NCBI RefSeq assembly: GCF_009765215.1
Contig: NZ_VLNV01000007.1
Coordinates: 1 to 64,000, forward strand
Length of the DNA stretch: 64,000 bases
From: Lysobacter prati
Lineage (GTDB): Bacteria > Pseudomonadota > Gammaproteobacteria > Xanthomonadales > Xanthomonadaceae
Direction of reading: 5' to 3'
The notes beneath the pieces are model-generated. The model was not told the origin of the DNA, did no database searches, and saw nothing but the letters and a program-made list of their open reading frames with translations. The position numbers and the translations under genes are program-made. Below are positions 46,401-54,595 of this stretch, one piece after another. Positions within the stretch are counted from its first letter, which is position 1. Each line of letters starts with the position of its first letter.

Positions 46401-47376
46401 ACTTGCGACGCTCCAGCGCCTGGTGGGCATCGCGGATCTCGCGCTCGCCGGACAGGAAGATCAGCACGTCACCGCGCGGATCCTCGCGGGTGATTTCATC
46501 GCAGGCGGCGACGATACCGTCGTTGACGCTGCGCTCGCGGTTGCCTTCGCCGTCTTCCTCACCTTCGCCGAGCGGGCGGTAGCGCACCGAGACCGGATAG
46601 CCACGGCCTTCGACATTCACCACAGGCGCATCGCCGAAATGCTGGGCGAATCGCTCGGTGTCGATCGTCGCCGAGGTGACGATCACCTTCAGGTCGGAGC
46701 GCCGCTGCAGCAGCTGCTTGAGGTAGCCGAGCAGGAAGTCGATGTTGAGGCTGCGCTCGTGCGCCTCGTCGATGAGGATGGTGTCGTAGCGCGACAGCCA
46801 GCGATCGGACTGGATCTCGGCCAGCAGGATGCCGTCGGTCATGAACTTGACCGCCGTCTGCTCGCCGACGTTCTCGGTGAATCTCACCTGGTAACCGACC
46901 GCGCCACCCACCTGGGTCTGCAGCTCCTCGGCCACGCGCCGGGCCACCGCGCGCGCGGCGATCCGACGCGGCTGGGTGCAGCCAATCATTCCGGCGGCGC
47001 CACGACCGGCCGCCAGGCACAGCTTCGGCAGCTGGGTGGTCTTGCCCGAGCCGGTCTCGCCGGCGATGACGATGACCTGATGCTTGCGGATCAGTTCGAC
47101 GATGCGCTCGGCTTCGGCCGCAATCGGCAAGGACGGGTCGACCGGCGCCTGCGGCAGCGCCGCGGCCCTTGCCTGGCGTTGCGCGACCGACGCGCTCAGG
47201 GCCTGGGCGAAGGCTTCGCGTGCGCTTTCGTCGGCGGGCTTGCCGCTCCAGCGCGACCACAAGCCCTGCAGCCGCCCACGGTCGCGACTCAGCGCGCCAT
47301 CGATGGCGCGCCGGGCCTGGCGTAACGCGTTACTGACATCGGGCTGCTTAGACTGCGCCGGGTCCATTGATTTCAT
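43417..47376 (-). CDS. hrpA: ATP-dependent RNA helicase HrpA
   Basis: This 1319-residue DEAH-box helicase takes part in mRNA processing and in rescue of collided or stalled ribosomes. Walker A is GETGSGKT at residues 106-113, followed by the DEAHERS box, RRIVLATNVAETSLT and QRKGRCGR helicase motifs, and the long bacterial C-terminal extension that ends ELRVSLFAQELGARGGVSPKKLAQRL (split). Length matches E. coli HrpA (1300). It is divergent from the dps-like gene and converges with the tandem secreted pair. Confidence 0.96.
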   Translation of the reverse strand: MKSMDPAQSKQPDVSNALRQARRAIDGALSRDRGRLQGLWSRWSGKPADESAREAFAQALSASVAQRQARAAALPQAPVDPSLPIAAEAERIVELIRKHQVIVIAGETGSGKTTQLPKLCLAAGRGAAGMIGCTQPRRIAARAVARRVAEELQTQVGGAVGYQVRFTENVGEQTAVKFMTDGILLAEIQSDRWLSRYDTILIDEAHERSLNIDFLLGYLKQLLQRRSDLKVIVTSATIDTERFAQHFGDAPVVNVEGRGYPVSVRYRPLGEGEEDGEGNRERSVNDGIVAACDEITREDPRGDVLIFLSGEREIRDAHQALERRKYRETEVLPLYARLSVRDQDRVFNPGPKRRIVLATNVAETSLTVPRIRYVVDPGLARVKRYSPRGKLDRLHIEPISQASADQRKGRCGRISEGTCYRLYSEVDFLSRARYTDPEIRRAALAGVILRMLSLGLGNIEDFPFLEPPDPRAVADGWQQLGELGAVDEARKLTATGKLMSRLPVDVKLARMLVAANQHGVLREMLVIASFLGIQDPRERPADQRAAADNAHAQYADPKSEFVGILKLWEAYQSAHEDLTQSKLRGWCEKHFVGFLRMREWRELHRQLRLMGDELDWNSEPRAGEFDQAAYTTLHRALLAGLPTQIGLRSERGQYDGPRGRKFQLFPGSPLAKKPPPWVLSATLLDTERVWSLTNAAIEPDWVIAELPHLLARRQHDPRWARSQGRVVGSEQISLFGLVLAPKRPVHYGALFPEESRVIFARDALVTGEINTRSAFLARNLATLAKARDEEAKQRRSGLVVEEEWMAQWYLDRLPPQVHNAQALDAWYGKLPPAEKAALEWSLADLMVVDESDAQRFPPYLALGNARLAVKYRFEPGASDDGMTIAVPLHLLNALDPVRLSWLAPGFVADKAAALIKSLPKTLRRNFVPAPDFARAFFEAHPQASADSITGELARFLSKLGGVAVAALDFDEAALEPHLRMNLQLLEGGGKGESRNVLAESRDLDDLRRRFGERAAAAFAARAADGLAQQGLTTFPDSPIPVSVAGAGGVPAYPALHDDGESVSLRVHAEAEVARREHPRGVRRLLAIALADKLKQARKQLPVTPKTGLLYAAIESAAPRNDGLKEGDRLRLDLVDGAFASLAADEAGADIRDAGTFAAHRDAIARQLFADAMERLRQAETILGAVAEARAKLESPLMGWASGNLDDMRAHLASLTPPGFLRNVPAQALREYPRYLKALALRGERALRDPVRDQARMLEIKPFADALAKAMQEGAGDQSEWQALRWDLEELRVSLFAQELGARGGVSPKKLAQRLVNLRR

Positions 47377-47463
47377 AGATCAAACTGCAAGCCAAAAACC
47401 ATTTCAAATTGCGATCGGCACTGGCTATTGTCGCCCGCAATCCTCATCGAAGGGAGAAAAACA

Positions 47464-48009
47464 GTGGCTAAACAGAAAACCGCCAAGTCCAAGACCCCAT
47501 CCAAGGACTCGGTCAAGACCGTGGCCAGCTCCTCGGCCATCGATATCGGGATCAGCGCGGGCGATCGCAAGAAGATTTCCGAGGGCCTGTCGCGCTTCCT
47601 TTCGGACAGCTTCACGCTGTACCTGAAGACCCACAATTTCCACTGGAACATCACCGGGCCGATGTTCAACAGCCTGCACGTGATGTTCGAGGGCCAGTAC
47701 ACCGAGCAGTGGAATGCGCTGGATGAGACCGCCGAGCGCATCCGCGCCCTGGGCTTCAACGCCCCGGGTTCGTACGCCGAGTTCATCCGCCTGAGCTCGA
47801 TTCCCGAGGAACCGGGCCTGACCGAGTCGCTGGACTGGCGCGAGATGGTCCGCCAGCTCACCGTCGGCAACGAGGCCGTGGCCCGCACCGCGCGCAAGGT
47901 GCTCAAGCTGGCCGATGACGCCGGCGACGACCCGACGGTCGACCTGATGACCCAGCGCCTGCAGACCCACGAGAAGTACGCCTGGATGCTGCGCTCGCTG
48001 CTGGAGTGA
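47464..48009 (+). CDS. Dps-family ferritin-like DNA-binding protein
   Basis: This protein of about 181 residues is a Dps-type miniferritin that stores iron and protects DNA during stress. A lysine-rich N-terminal tail (AKQKTAKSKTPSKDS) can bind DNA. The ferroxidase-site residues include His in HNFHWN, His in LHVMFEG and Asp/Glu in ALDETAER; one usual Asp of that site is Glu (FEGQ). I chose GTG 47464, preceded by aagggaga; a TTG twelve codons earlier also fits the frame. It is divergent from hrpA. Confidence 0.93.
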   Translation: MAKQKTAKSKTPSKDSVKTVASSSAIDIGISAGDRKKISEGLSRFLSDSFTLYLKTHNFHWNITGPMFNSLHVMFEGQYTEQWNALDETAERIRALGFNAPGSYAEFIRLSSIPEEPGLTESLDWREMVRQLTVGNEAVARTARKVLKLADDAGDDPTVDLMTQRLQTHEKYAWMLRSLLE

Positions 48010-48018
48010 CCTCCTGGG

Positions 48019-48047
48019 CCCCCTCTCCCGCTCGCGGGATGAGGGGG
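48019..48047 (+). terminator. GC-rich hairpin after dps
   Basis: CCCCCTCTCCCG and CGGGA-T-GAGGGGG form a 12-pair stem with one bulged T and a four-base loop, starting nine bases after the dps stop. No T tract follows. It resembles a repeat common in Xanthomonadaceae genomes and could serve as a terminator or 3' end stabiliser. Confidence 0.65.
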
Positions 48048-48132
48048 CGCGGGTTTGAGTGAGGCCGGCACCTCACCACCCGATCCGCAGTTTCCCGACG
48101 GCCCGGCCTCCCGCGCCCGCTAAACTAGGCGC

Positions 48133-49947
48133 ATGTCCGACCCCGCACTCGATCTGCTCCGCCGCATCTTCGGCCACCCTGCTTTCCGCGGCGAACAGGC
48201 GCAGATCGTCGAACACGTCACCGGCGGCGGCGACGCCCTGGTGCTGATGCCCACCGGCGGCGGCAAATCCCTGTGCTACCAGCTCCCGGCCCTGCTGCGC
48301 GACGGCTGCGGCCTGGTCGTCTCGCCGCTGATCGCGCTGATGCAGGACCAGGTCGAGGCGCTGCGCCAGCTCGGCGTGCGCGCGGCCTACCTGAATTCCA
48401 CTCTGGATGCGGCCACCGCCGCCGACGTCGAACACCAGCTGCTTGCCGGCGAGCTCGACCTGCTCTACGTGGCGCCGGAGCGCCTGCTCACCGGCCGCTT
48501 CCTGTCGCTGCTCGAACGTGCCCGGATCGGCCTGTTCGCCATCGACGAGGCCCACTGCGTATCGCAGTGGGGCCACGATTTCCGCCCGGAGTACCGCCAG
48601 CTCACCGTCCTGCACGAGCGCTGGCCCGATATCCCGCGCATCGCCCTGACCGCCACCGCCGACGCGCCGACCCGGCGCGAGATCGCCGAGCGCCTGGCGC
48701 TGGAGGACGCGCGCCAGTTCGTCAGCTCCTTCGATCGCCCCAACCTGCGCTACCGCGTCGTCCACAAGGACGGCGCCGGCGTGCGCCAGCTGCTGGACTT
48801 CCTCGCCGGCCATCGTGGCGAGAGCGGCATCGTCTACGCCTTCTCGCGCAAGCGCGTGGAGAGCGTGGCCGAGCAATTGCAGGCCGCCGGCATCAAGGCC
48901 CTGCCCTACCACGCCGGCATGGACGCGCAGGTGCGCGCCGGCAACCAGCGCCGCTTCCTGCAGGAAGACGGCGTGGTGATGGTGGCGACGATCGCCTTCG
49001 GCATGGGCATCGACAAACCCGACGTGCGCTTCGTCGCACACGTCGACCTGCCCAAGTCGATCGAGGGCTACTACCAGGAAACCGGCCGTGCCGGCCGCGA
49101 CGGCGAACCGGCCGAACTGTGGCTGAGCTACGGCCTGGGCGACATGGTCAACCTGCGCACGATGATCCAGCAGGGCGAAGCCGGCGAGGAGCGCAAGCGC
49201 CTGGAGCTGGGCAAGCTCGACGCCCTGCTGGGCTATTGCGAATCCACCCAGTGCCGCCGCCAGGCACTGCTGGGCTGGTTCGGCGAACCGCATCCGGGCG
49301 CCTGCGGCAACTGCGACAACTGCCTGGAACCGCCCAGCAGCTGGGACGGCACCCAGGCCGCGCGCAAGGCATTGTCATGCGTGTACCGCACCGGCCAGCG
49401 TTTCGGCGCGGGCCACGTCATCGACGTGCTGCGCGGCGCCGACACCGAGAAAGTGCGGCAATGGGGCCACGAGCGCGTGAGCACCTTTGCGATCGGCAAC
49501 GATCTCGATGAGCGCCAGTGGCGCGGCGTGTTCCGCCAGCTGGTCGCCGTGGGCCTGCTCGAAGCCGACGTCGAACACCACGGCGCCCTGCGCCTGACCG
49601 CTGCCAGCGGCCCGGTGCTGCGCGGCGAACGCGAGTTACGCTTCCGCCACGAGGCGCCCAAGCCGGCACGCGGACGCAAGGCGCGTGGCGCAACGACCGT
49701 GCAGATGATCGAACTGGACGTCGATTCGCAGCTGCGCTTCGACGCGCTGCGCCACTGGCGTGCCACCACCGCGCGCGAGCAGAACGTCCCGGCATATGTG
49801 ATCTTTCATGACAGCACGCTGCGCGCGATCGCCGAAGCCGCACCCGACGACCTCGACGAGCTCGGGCGTATCCCCGGCATCGGCGCGAGCAAGCTCGACC
49901 GTTACGGCGAGGCCGTGCTGCAACACCTGTTCGACAGCGCGCCCTGA
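48133..49947 (+). CDS. recQ: ATP-dependent DNA helicase RecQ
   Basis: This 604-residue 3'-5' helicase acts in RecF-type recombination and fork repair. The helicase core has TGGGKS at residues 41-46, DEAHCVSQWGHDFRPEY from residue 138 and the HQIGRAGRD-equivalent YYQETGRAGRDG. A zinc-binding region has cysteines in CRRQALLGWFG and ACGNCDNC. A winged helix and an HRDC domain (RATTAREQNVPAYVIFHDSTL, split) follow. Length matches E. coli RecQ (609). It stands alone. Confidence 0.97.
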   Translation: MSDPALDLLRRIFGHPAFRGEQAQIVEHVTGGGDALVLMPTGGGKSLCYQLPALLRDGCGLVVSPLIALMQDQVEALRQLGVRAAYLNSTLDAATAADVEHQLLAGELDLLYVAPERLLTGRFLSLLERARIGLFAIDEAHCVSQWGHDFRPEYRQLTVLHERWPDIPRIALTATADAPTRREIAERLALEDARQFVSSFDRPNLRYRVVHKDGAGVRQLLDFLAGHRGESGIVYAFSRKRVESVAEQLQAAGIKALPYHAGMDAQVRAGNQRRFLQEDGVVMVATIAFGMGIDKPDVRFVAHVDLPKSIEGYYQETGRAGRDGEPAELWLSYGLGDMVNLRTMIQQGEAGEERKRLELGKLDALLGYCESTQCRRQALLGWFGEPHPGACGNCDNCLEPPSSWDGTQAARKALSCVYRTGQRFGAGHVIDVLRGADTEKVRQWGHERVSTFAIGNDLDERQWRGVFRQLVAVGLLEADVEHHGALRLTAASGPVLRGERELRFRHEAPKPARGRKARGATTVQMIELDVDSQLRFDALRHWRATTAREQNVPAYVIFHDSTLRAIAEAAPDDLDELGRIPGIGASKLDRYGEAVLQHLFDSAP

Positions 49948-50011
49948 CGGCGACGTCGGCCGCACGCCGGCCGGCGTATAACTGCAGCGCATCCCATCCA
50001 TCGGAGAGACC

Positions 50012-50419
50012 ATGGGCGATTCCATCGCCGGCGGTTGCCTGTGCGGCGCTGTTCGATACCGCTCGACGGGCGCACCGCGGGCCCGCTCGCTCTGTCATTG
50101 CCGCAGTTGCCGCAAGGCCAGCGGCGCGCCGTCAGTGGCCTGGGTTGTCTTCAATGCAGAGGACTTCGCCTTCACCTCTGGCGAGCCGGTCACGTTCAAC
50201 TCGTCGCCCGGCGTGGAGCGCGGCTTCTGTGGCCGGTGTGGAACGCCACTGACCTGGCAGCGCGGTACAGGCGGCGGAACCATCGACGTCACCACAGCCT
50301 CCCTCGACGCCCCTGACGACTTCGCACCGACCAAGGAAATCTGGATCGAGCACGCAATCGCTTGGGAAACGCTGAACCCGGCAACCCGGCACTATCCACG
50401 CAGCAGTGTTGGCACCTGA
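50012..50419 (+). CDS. GFA family protein, copy 1
   Basis: This 135-residue protein has the zinc-cysteine pattern of the glutathione-dependent formaldehyde-activating (GFA) family: GGCLCGAVRY, CHCRSCRK and GRCGTPLTW. Most members are not proven to act on formaldehyde. The second half, with IDVTTASLDAPDDFAP and IWIEHAIAW, is typical. A cggagag site precedes ATG 50012. It lies 26 bases before a second GFA gene. Confidence 0.9.
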   Translation: MGDSIAGGCLCGAVRYRSTGAPRARSLCHCRSCRKASGAPSVAWVVFNAEDFAFTSGEPVTFNSSPGVERGFCGRCGTPLTWQRGTGGGTIDVTTASLDAPDDFAPTKEIWIEHAIAWETLNPATRHYPRSSVGT

Positions 50420-50444
50420 CCGCAGGTCGCCAGCAGGAGACACC

Positions 50445-50888
50445 ATGCCCACTGACATCCTTCATCAGGGCGGCTGCCTGTGTGGCGCCGTCCGCTACCG
50501 CGCCAGCGCCGAGCCGCTGCGAGGCGTGATCTGCCACTGCCAGACTTGCCGCCGCCACTCCGGTGCACCGGCGCTGGCATTCGTCCACTTCCCCATCGAG
50601 TCGTTCCAGTGGACCGGCGTAGAGGCGAGCTGGTTTCGCTCGTCGCAGTTCGCACAACGTGCGTTCTGCGCCACCTGTGGAAGCACCTTGGGCATGCGGG
50701 AGGACGTCCTGGCAGACCGCGTGCAGGTTGCGATCGGCAGTCTCGACGACCCGACGCGCGTGCGCATCGACGACCACGTATGGACGCAGTCGCGCGTGCC
50801 CTGGTTCGACACCCGCGACGAATTGCCGCGCTTCGCCACCAGCAGCAATGCCGTGCCGAGCCTGGCCGAGCAGCCACCTGGCTCGTGA
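50445..50888 (+). CDS. GFA family protein, copy 2
   Basis: This 147-residue protein shares the GFA plan with its neighbour: GGCLCGAVRYRA, CHCQTCRRHSG and CATCGSTLG, then VQVAIGSLDDPTRV and WTQSRVPWFDT. The two copies differ clearly outside the metal motifs, so the duplication is old or they were joined from different subfamilies. ATG 50445 follows caggagacacc. The two genes form an operon ending at a strong bidirectional hairpin. Substrate unknown. Confidence 0.9.
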   Translation: MPTDILHQGGCLCGAVRYRASAEPLRGVICHCQTCRRHSGAPALAFVHFPIESFQWTGVEASWFRSSQFAQRAFCATCGSTLGMREDVLADRVQVAIGSLDDPTRVRIDDHVWTQSRVPWFDTRDELPRFATSSNAVPSLAEQPPGS

Positions 50889-50895
50889 ACCGAAA

Positions 50896-50929
50896 GTCCC
50901 CACGCACGACGACGTGCGTGCGTGGGGAC
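50896..50929. terminator. 13-pair bidirectional hairpin between GFA copy 2 and aqpZ
   Basis: GTCCCCACGCACG (50896-50908) and its exact complement (50917-50929) enclose an eight-base loop. It fills most of the 48-base gap between convergent genes, so it probably ends both transcripts. Confidence 0.8.
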
Positions 50930-50936
50930 CCAGGCT

Positions 50937-51644
50937 TCAACTCTTGAGGCCGCGATGGGCGAGACCGCCCAGCACGCCGCCGACGATCGGCGCCAGCCAG
51001 AACAGCCACAGCTGGCTCATCGCACCGCTGCCGGCAAACAGCGCCATGCCAGTCGAACGCGCCGGATTCACCGAGGTATTGGTCACCGGAATGCTGATCA
51101 GGTGGATCAGGGTCAGCGCCAGGCCGATCGCGATCGGCGCGAAGCCGGCCGGCGCACGGCCGTCGGTGGCGCCGAGGATCACGATCAGGAACATCGCCGT
51201 CAGCACCACTTCGCACAGCAGCGCCGCCGTCATGCTGAAGCCACCGGGCGACAGTGCGCCGTAGCCGTTGGTAGCGAATGCGCCAGGCGCGTTGAGGTCG
51301 ATCACCACTTGCGCGCTGCCGGCGGCAATGTGCTGGATGACGGAGGCGGCGGCAATCGCGCCCAGCACCTGCACGACGGCATAGGGCAGCACGTCGCGGG
51401 CCGGGAAACGTCCCGCCGCGCACAGTCCGACACTGACCGCCGGGTTGAAGTGACCACCGGAGATGTGGCCCAGCGCATACGCGCCGGTCAACACCGTCAG
51501 GCCGAACGCCAGCGAGACACCGAGCAGTCCGATTCCCAGCGGATTGCCGTCGCCACCGAAATGGGCGGCAAGCACGGCGCTACCGCAACCTCCGAGCACC
51601 AGCCAGAACGTGCCGATGAACTCGGCGGACAATCGTTTGATCAT
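50937..51644 (-). CDS. aqpZ: Aquaporin Z, water channel
   Basis: This 235-residue channel moves water across the inner membrane. Six membrane helices and two NPA loops are visible: HFNPAVSVG with Asn67, and SVNPARSTG with Asn193. The selectivity filter residues Phe47, His181, Thr190 and Arg196 match the water-specific set of E. coli AqpZ, which argues against a glycerol facilitator. ATG 51644 follows a good GGGAGAGA site; longer frames are not homologous. It converges with the GFA pair. Confidence 0.96.
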   Translation of the reverse strand: MIKRLSAEFIGTFWLVLGGCGSAVLAAHFGGDGNPLGIGLLGVSLAFGLTVLTGAYALGHISGGHFNPAVSVGLCAAGRFPARDVLPYAVVQVLGAIAAASVIQHIAAGSAQVVIDLNAPGAFATNGYGALSPGGFSMTAALLCEVVLTAMFLIVILGATDGRAPAGFAPIAIGLALTLIHLISIPVTNTSVNPARSTGMALFAGSGAMSQLWLFWLAPIVGGVLGGLAHRGLKS

Positions 51645-51905
51645 GCAGATCTCTCCCGGCGCACGCGCCACTGATGTTGTCGCTGCGCAGGCATGCGCCA
51701 CGACCTGCGAGCGCAGGCGCGACAGCGTAGGTGGCGCATCGGCGCCGTTTCCATCAGACGACTCTCAAGCACGGACGAAACGTCAGGCGTCGTTCACCGG
51801 ATTGATCCGCTGGCGTATGCGCTTTGAGGCAGTTCCTATGTGAACGCACGTGCGCGCTGGCCAGAATTACGCTGACGCGTCATGCCCGGCGCGTGGGAAG
51901 GACAC

Positions 51906-52304
51906 ATGAGCAGGACGTACAAGGTGGCGCTCGTCATCGTGGTGCTGGCCACGGCATCGATGATGATGTTCATGGGCAGCTTCGAGAATCGCACTCGCGT
52001 TTGCCTCGACAACCCCAGCCCCGGCGACATCTACATGGCACGCATCAACGCATTGCACGGCGCGACCGCAGCGCCTGCGATCTACGGATTGATGCGCGTG
52101 GAGGAAGCCTTCCCGGACCGGATCATGGCGCATCCGGCGATCGACAGCTCCCGCAGCAAGCGGCGCGCCTACCGCTATCTCGAGAGCGCCCTTACCGAGG
52201 GGGTGCGTTACGACATGACCAAGGACATCGAGATCGCCCGCGGCGAACTGGCCGACCTGCATGCGCGCGGGATCATCGTCGTGGCGAAGAACCCGGGGAC
52301 CTGA
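51906..52304 (+). CDS. Small membrane-anchored or secreted protein, unknown
   Basis: This protein of about 132 residues has a single hydrophobic stretch near the start (VALVIVVLATASMMMFMG), acting as a signal peptide or anchor, and a soluble part with a RVCLDNPSPGDIYMARINAL segment and several charged helices. No known domain is recognised. ATG 51906 follows aaggacac; an ATG eight codons earlier is less likely. It lies between the divergent aqpZ and an MFS transporter gene. Confidence 0.6.
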   Translation: MSRTYKVALVIVVLATASMMMFMGSFENRTRVCLDNPSPGDIYMARINALHGATAAPAIYGLMRVEEAFPDRIMAHPAIDSSRSKRRAYRYLESALTEGVRYDMTKDIEIARGELADLHARGIIVVAKNPGT

Positions 52305-52405
52305 TCGTCCCGACCCGGCGGGCCCGTGCCTGCCCCCGCCGGCGGCGTGTCGATTCGCGCTGCCCCGGTTCGTCTCCCTGGTATCTGCCATGAGGAGATC
52401 CCCGC

Positions 52406-53641
52406 ATGAAAGGTTCCAGCCCCGCGGCTTCACAGGCGATGGACCGCAACTGGTCGCTGGTCGCCGCCGGCGCAGTCCTGGGCTGCGTCGCGATCGGCAC
52501 GATCTTCTCCCTGGCCGTGCTGCTGGCACCGATGGGCGCCGCGACCGGCTGGTCGCGCGCCGGCCTCTCCTTCGCCATGACCCTGGCCTTCCTCAGCGGC
52601 GCCTTCGGCAGTTTTGGCTGGGGCATGCTCAGCGACCGGTTCGGGCCGAGGATCGTGGTGCTGGCGGGATCGCTGCTGCTGGGCCTGTCATGCGTGCTGG
52701 CCAGTCGCGCCAGCAGCCTGCTGCAGTTTCAGCTCGCCTACGGGGTATTGCTCGGCGTGGCGACGTCGAGCTTCTTCGCCCCCGTGATTGCCGCGACTGC
52801 GGCGTCCTTCGACCGGCATCGGAACCTGGCCATCTCGCTGGTCTCGGCCGGCGTGGGCGTGGCGCCGATGACGATGTCGCCGCTGGTGGCGTGGCTGATC
52901 AGCCACTACGACTGGCGCGAGACGTTGTTGATTGTCGGCATCGTGGCGTGGGTGCTGACGCTGCCGGCGGTGTGGTTCGTCCGCGCCGCACCCACGACGA
53001 CGGCCGACACCATCGCCGCCCCCACGCAGCAGATGACAGCCGGGCAGGCGCTGCGGTCGAAGCCGTTCATCGTGCTGGCACTGGCCTTCTTTGCCTGCTG
53101 CGCGGCGCATTCCGGGCCGATCTTCCACACCGTCAGCTACGCGGTGGGATGCGGCCTCAGCGTCACCGCCGCCGTCACCATCTACAGCATGGAAGGCGCC
53201 GCCGGCCTCGGCGGTCGCTTGCTATGCGGCGTCCTCGCCGATCGTGTCGGTGCCAAGCCAGTGCTGGTGGTCGGGTTGTTGATCCAGGCGATCGCCGCGG
53301 TGACGTATCTCAAGGTCGCCCAGATCGACGGGTTCTACGCAGTGGCAATCGTATTCGGCATGGCCTATGGCGGCACGATGCCGCTGTATGCCTCGTTGGC
53401 ACGCGATGCGTTCAGCCCTGCGATTCTCGGCACCGTGCTGGGCGCGATGAACATGCTCTCCAGCCTCGGCATGGCGACAGGTCCGCTGATGGGTGGCTGG
53501 TTGTACGACCGCTTCGGCAGCTACACATGGCTGTACGTCGGGTCGATGGCCGTGGGTCTGGCGGCAGCGGCGATCGCGATGCTGTTTCCAACCGCGCCGG
53601 CCGCGCGCGACCGGGACGGTCTCAGCCCGGCACCGGCCTGA
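52406..53641 (+). CDS. MFS transporter
   Basis: This 411-residue membrane protein has about twelve hydrophobic segments, with the loop motif GMLSDRFGPRIVV between helices 2 and 3 and GGRLLCGVLADRVGAKPVLV between helices 8 and 9 (split). The pattern resembles the monocarboxylate/oxalate antiporter branch of the major facilitator superfamily. A strong gaggag site precedes ATG 52406. It lies just upstream of the tetR gene, but has its own start and no operator like those of the TetR regulon. Substrate unknown. Confidence 0.88.
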   Translation: MKGSSPAASQAMDRNWSLVAAGAVLGCVAIGTIFSLAVLLAPMGAATGWSRAGLSFAMTLAFLSGAFGSFGWGMLSDRFGPRIVVLAGSLLLGLSCVLASRASSLLQFQLAYGVLLGVATSSFFAPVIAATAASFDRHRNLAISLVSAGVGVAPMTMSPLVAWLISHYDWRETLLIVGIVAWVLTLPAVWFVRAAPTTTADTIAAPTQQMTAGQALRSKPFIVLALAFFACCAAHSGPIFHTVSYAVGCGLSVTAAVTIYSMEGAAGLGGRLLCGVLADRVGAKPVLVVGLLIQAIAAVTYLKVAQIDGFYAVAIVFGMAYGGTMPLYASLARDAFSPAILGTVLGAMNMLSSLGMATGPLMGGWLYDRFGSYTWLYVGSMAVGLAAAAIAMLFPTAPAARDRDGLSPAPA

Positions 53642-53685
53642 ATGCTGCTCACTGACGGCGCCCCGGCACCGCATTCGGAGAGGTG

Positions 53686-53714
53686 TTGACACTATATACC
53701 GATCGGTATATTGT
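53686..53714 (+). promoter_or_regulatory. tetR promoter with embedded TetR operator
   Basis: TTGACA (53686-53691) and a -10 element, TATTGT at 53709-53714 with 17-base spacing or TATATT at 53707, flank an 18-base perfect palindrome ATATACCGATCGGTATAT (53694-53711). This is the classic layout for TetR self-repression. Transcription would begin at or within a base or two of the tetR ATG at 53722. Confidence 0.7.
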
Positions 53715-53721
53715 CGTGGCC

Positions 53722-54306
53722 ATGAACAAGGCGCAGAGAACCCGCAACCTGATCGTCGAGAAGACCGCTCCGGTCTTCAACGTGAAGGGCTATGCCGCGA
53801 CGTCCCTGGCGGACATGGAAGAGGCCACCGGGCTGACCAAGGGCAGCATCTACGGCAACTTCGCCAACAAGGAAGAAGTGGCCCTGGCCGCCTTCGAACA
53901 CAACTGGGCGCAGGCACAGGCGGCCGTTCGTGCGCAGATGGACCGGCATGCCTCGAGCAAGGACCGGCTGCTGGCCATCACCGGCGCCTACACCAAGCTG
54001 CCCAGCGACTTTCCCGAGGGCGGCTGCCCCCTGCTCAATACCGCCATTGAGGCCGATGACACCCACCCTGCCCTCAGGGAGAAGGCCAAGGCCGCGTTCC
54101 TGGGCTGGAAGAAGCATCTGGTCACGGTCATCGAGGCGGGCATCGCCGCCGGCGAATTCCGCAAGGACGTCGATGCGGAGCAGACCGCGGTAACGCTGAT
54201 CGCCACGATCGAAGGCTCCATCATGCTGTCCCGCCTGACCGGCAACAGCAAATACAGCAAGCTCGTCATGTCCGCCGTGGCAGATTCCATCGGCGCCCTG
54301 ACCTGA
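53722..54306 (+). CDS. TetR/AcrR family transcriptional regulator
   Basis: This 194-residue repressor has an N-terminal helix-turn-helix (about residues 27-46, TSLADMEEATGLTKGSIYGN) and a helical ligand-binding half of the TetR_C type with WKKHLVTVIEAGIAAGEF. I chose ATG 53722; a longer frame would start within the promoter. It probably controls its own gene and the downstream DUF2798-hydrolase operon, since both promoters contain the same operator. The inducer is unknown; related regulators respond to electrophiles or quinones. Confidence 0.9.
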   Translation: MNKAQRTRNLIVEKTAPVFNVKGYAATSLADMEEATGLTKGSIYGNFANKEEVALAAFEHNWAQAQAAVRAQMDRHASSKDRLLAITGAYTKLPSDFPEGGCPLLNTAIEADDTHPALREKAKAAFLGWKKHLVTVIEAGIAAGEFRKDVDAEQTAVTLIATIEGSIMLSRLTGNSKYSKLVMSAVADSIGALT

Positions 54307-54312
54307 TTTTTT

Positions 54313-54341
54313 TTGACCGCGAATATACCGCTCGGTATATC
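54313..54341 (+). promoter_or_regulatory. Second TetR-operator promoter, upstream of DUF2798
   Basis: TTGACC (54313-54318) and TATATC (54336-54341) at 17-base spacing flank ATATACCGCTCGGTATAT (54323-54340), identical to the tetR operator at 17 of 18 positions. The promoter lies seven bases past the tetR stop, inside the gap before DUF2798. Confidence 0.72.
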
Positions 54342-54357
54342 CAACCAGGACCACACC

Positions 54358-54579
54358 ATGAACACCCACCTCAAACGCAAGATCGCCTTCGCCCTTTCGA
54401 TGGGCGTCGTCACCACGGGCATCATCTCCTTCGCCCTGCTCGCCCTGAACCTCGGGTTCACCGAGACCTTCGCCCTGACATGGCTGCGTTCGTGGGGCAT
54501 CGGCTACCTGATCGTCATTCCCGCGATCCTGCTGGTCGGACCGCGCCTGCAGGCGCAGGTCGATCGGCTGATCCCGTAG
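54358..54579 (+). CDS. DUF2798 small membrane protein
   Basis: This 73-residue protein has two membrane helices (about residues 11-31 and 46-62) and the DUF2798 pattern of a Lys-rich start, SMGVVTTGIISF and SWGIGYLIVIPAILLVGP. Function is not known. It is the first gene after a TetR-controlled promoter, with AGGA eight bases before the ATG, and lies 16 bases before the lipoprotein hydrolase, so they form an operon. Confidence 0.85.
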   Translation: MNTHLKRKIAFALSMGVVTTGIISFALLALNLGFTETFALTWLRSWGIGYLIVIPAILLVGPRLQAQVDRLIP

Positions 54580-54595
54580 TCCGAGGCAACAGACC

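Noticed and set aside
47377-47463. Looked for an OxyR-type site upstream of dps.
   Set aside because: No convincing four-element ATAG spacing or paired promoter elements could be placed.
51645-51905. Searched the divergent gap between aqpZ and the 132-residue protein for a small gene.
   Set aside because: No frame with a reasonable ribosome binding site or signal was found.
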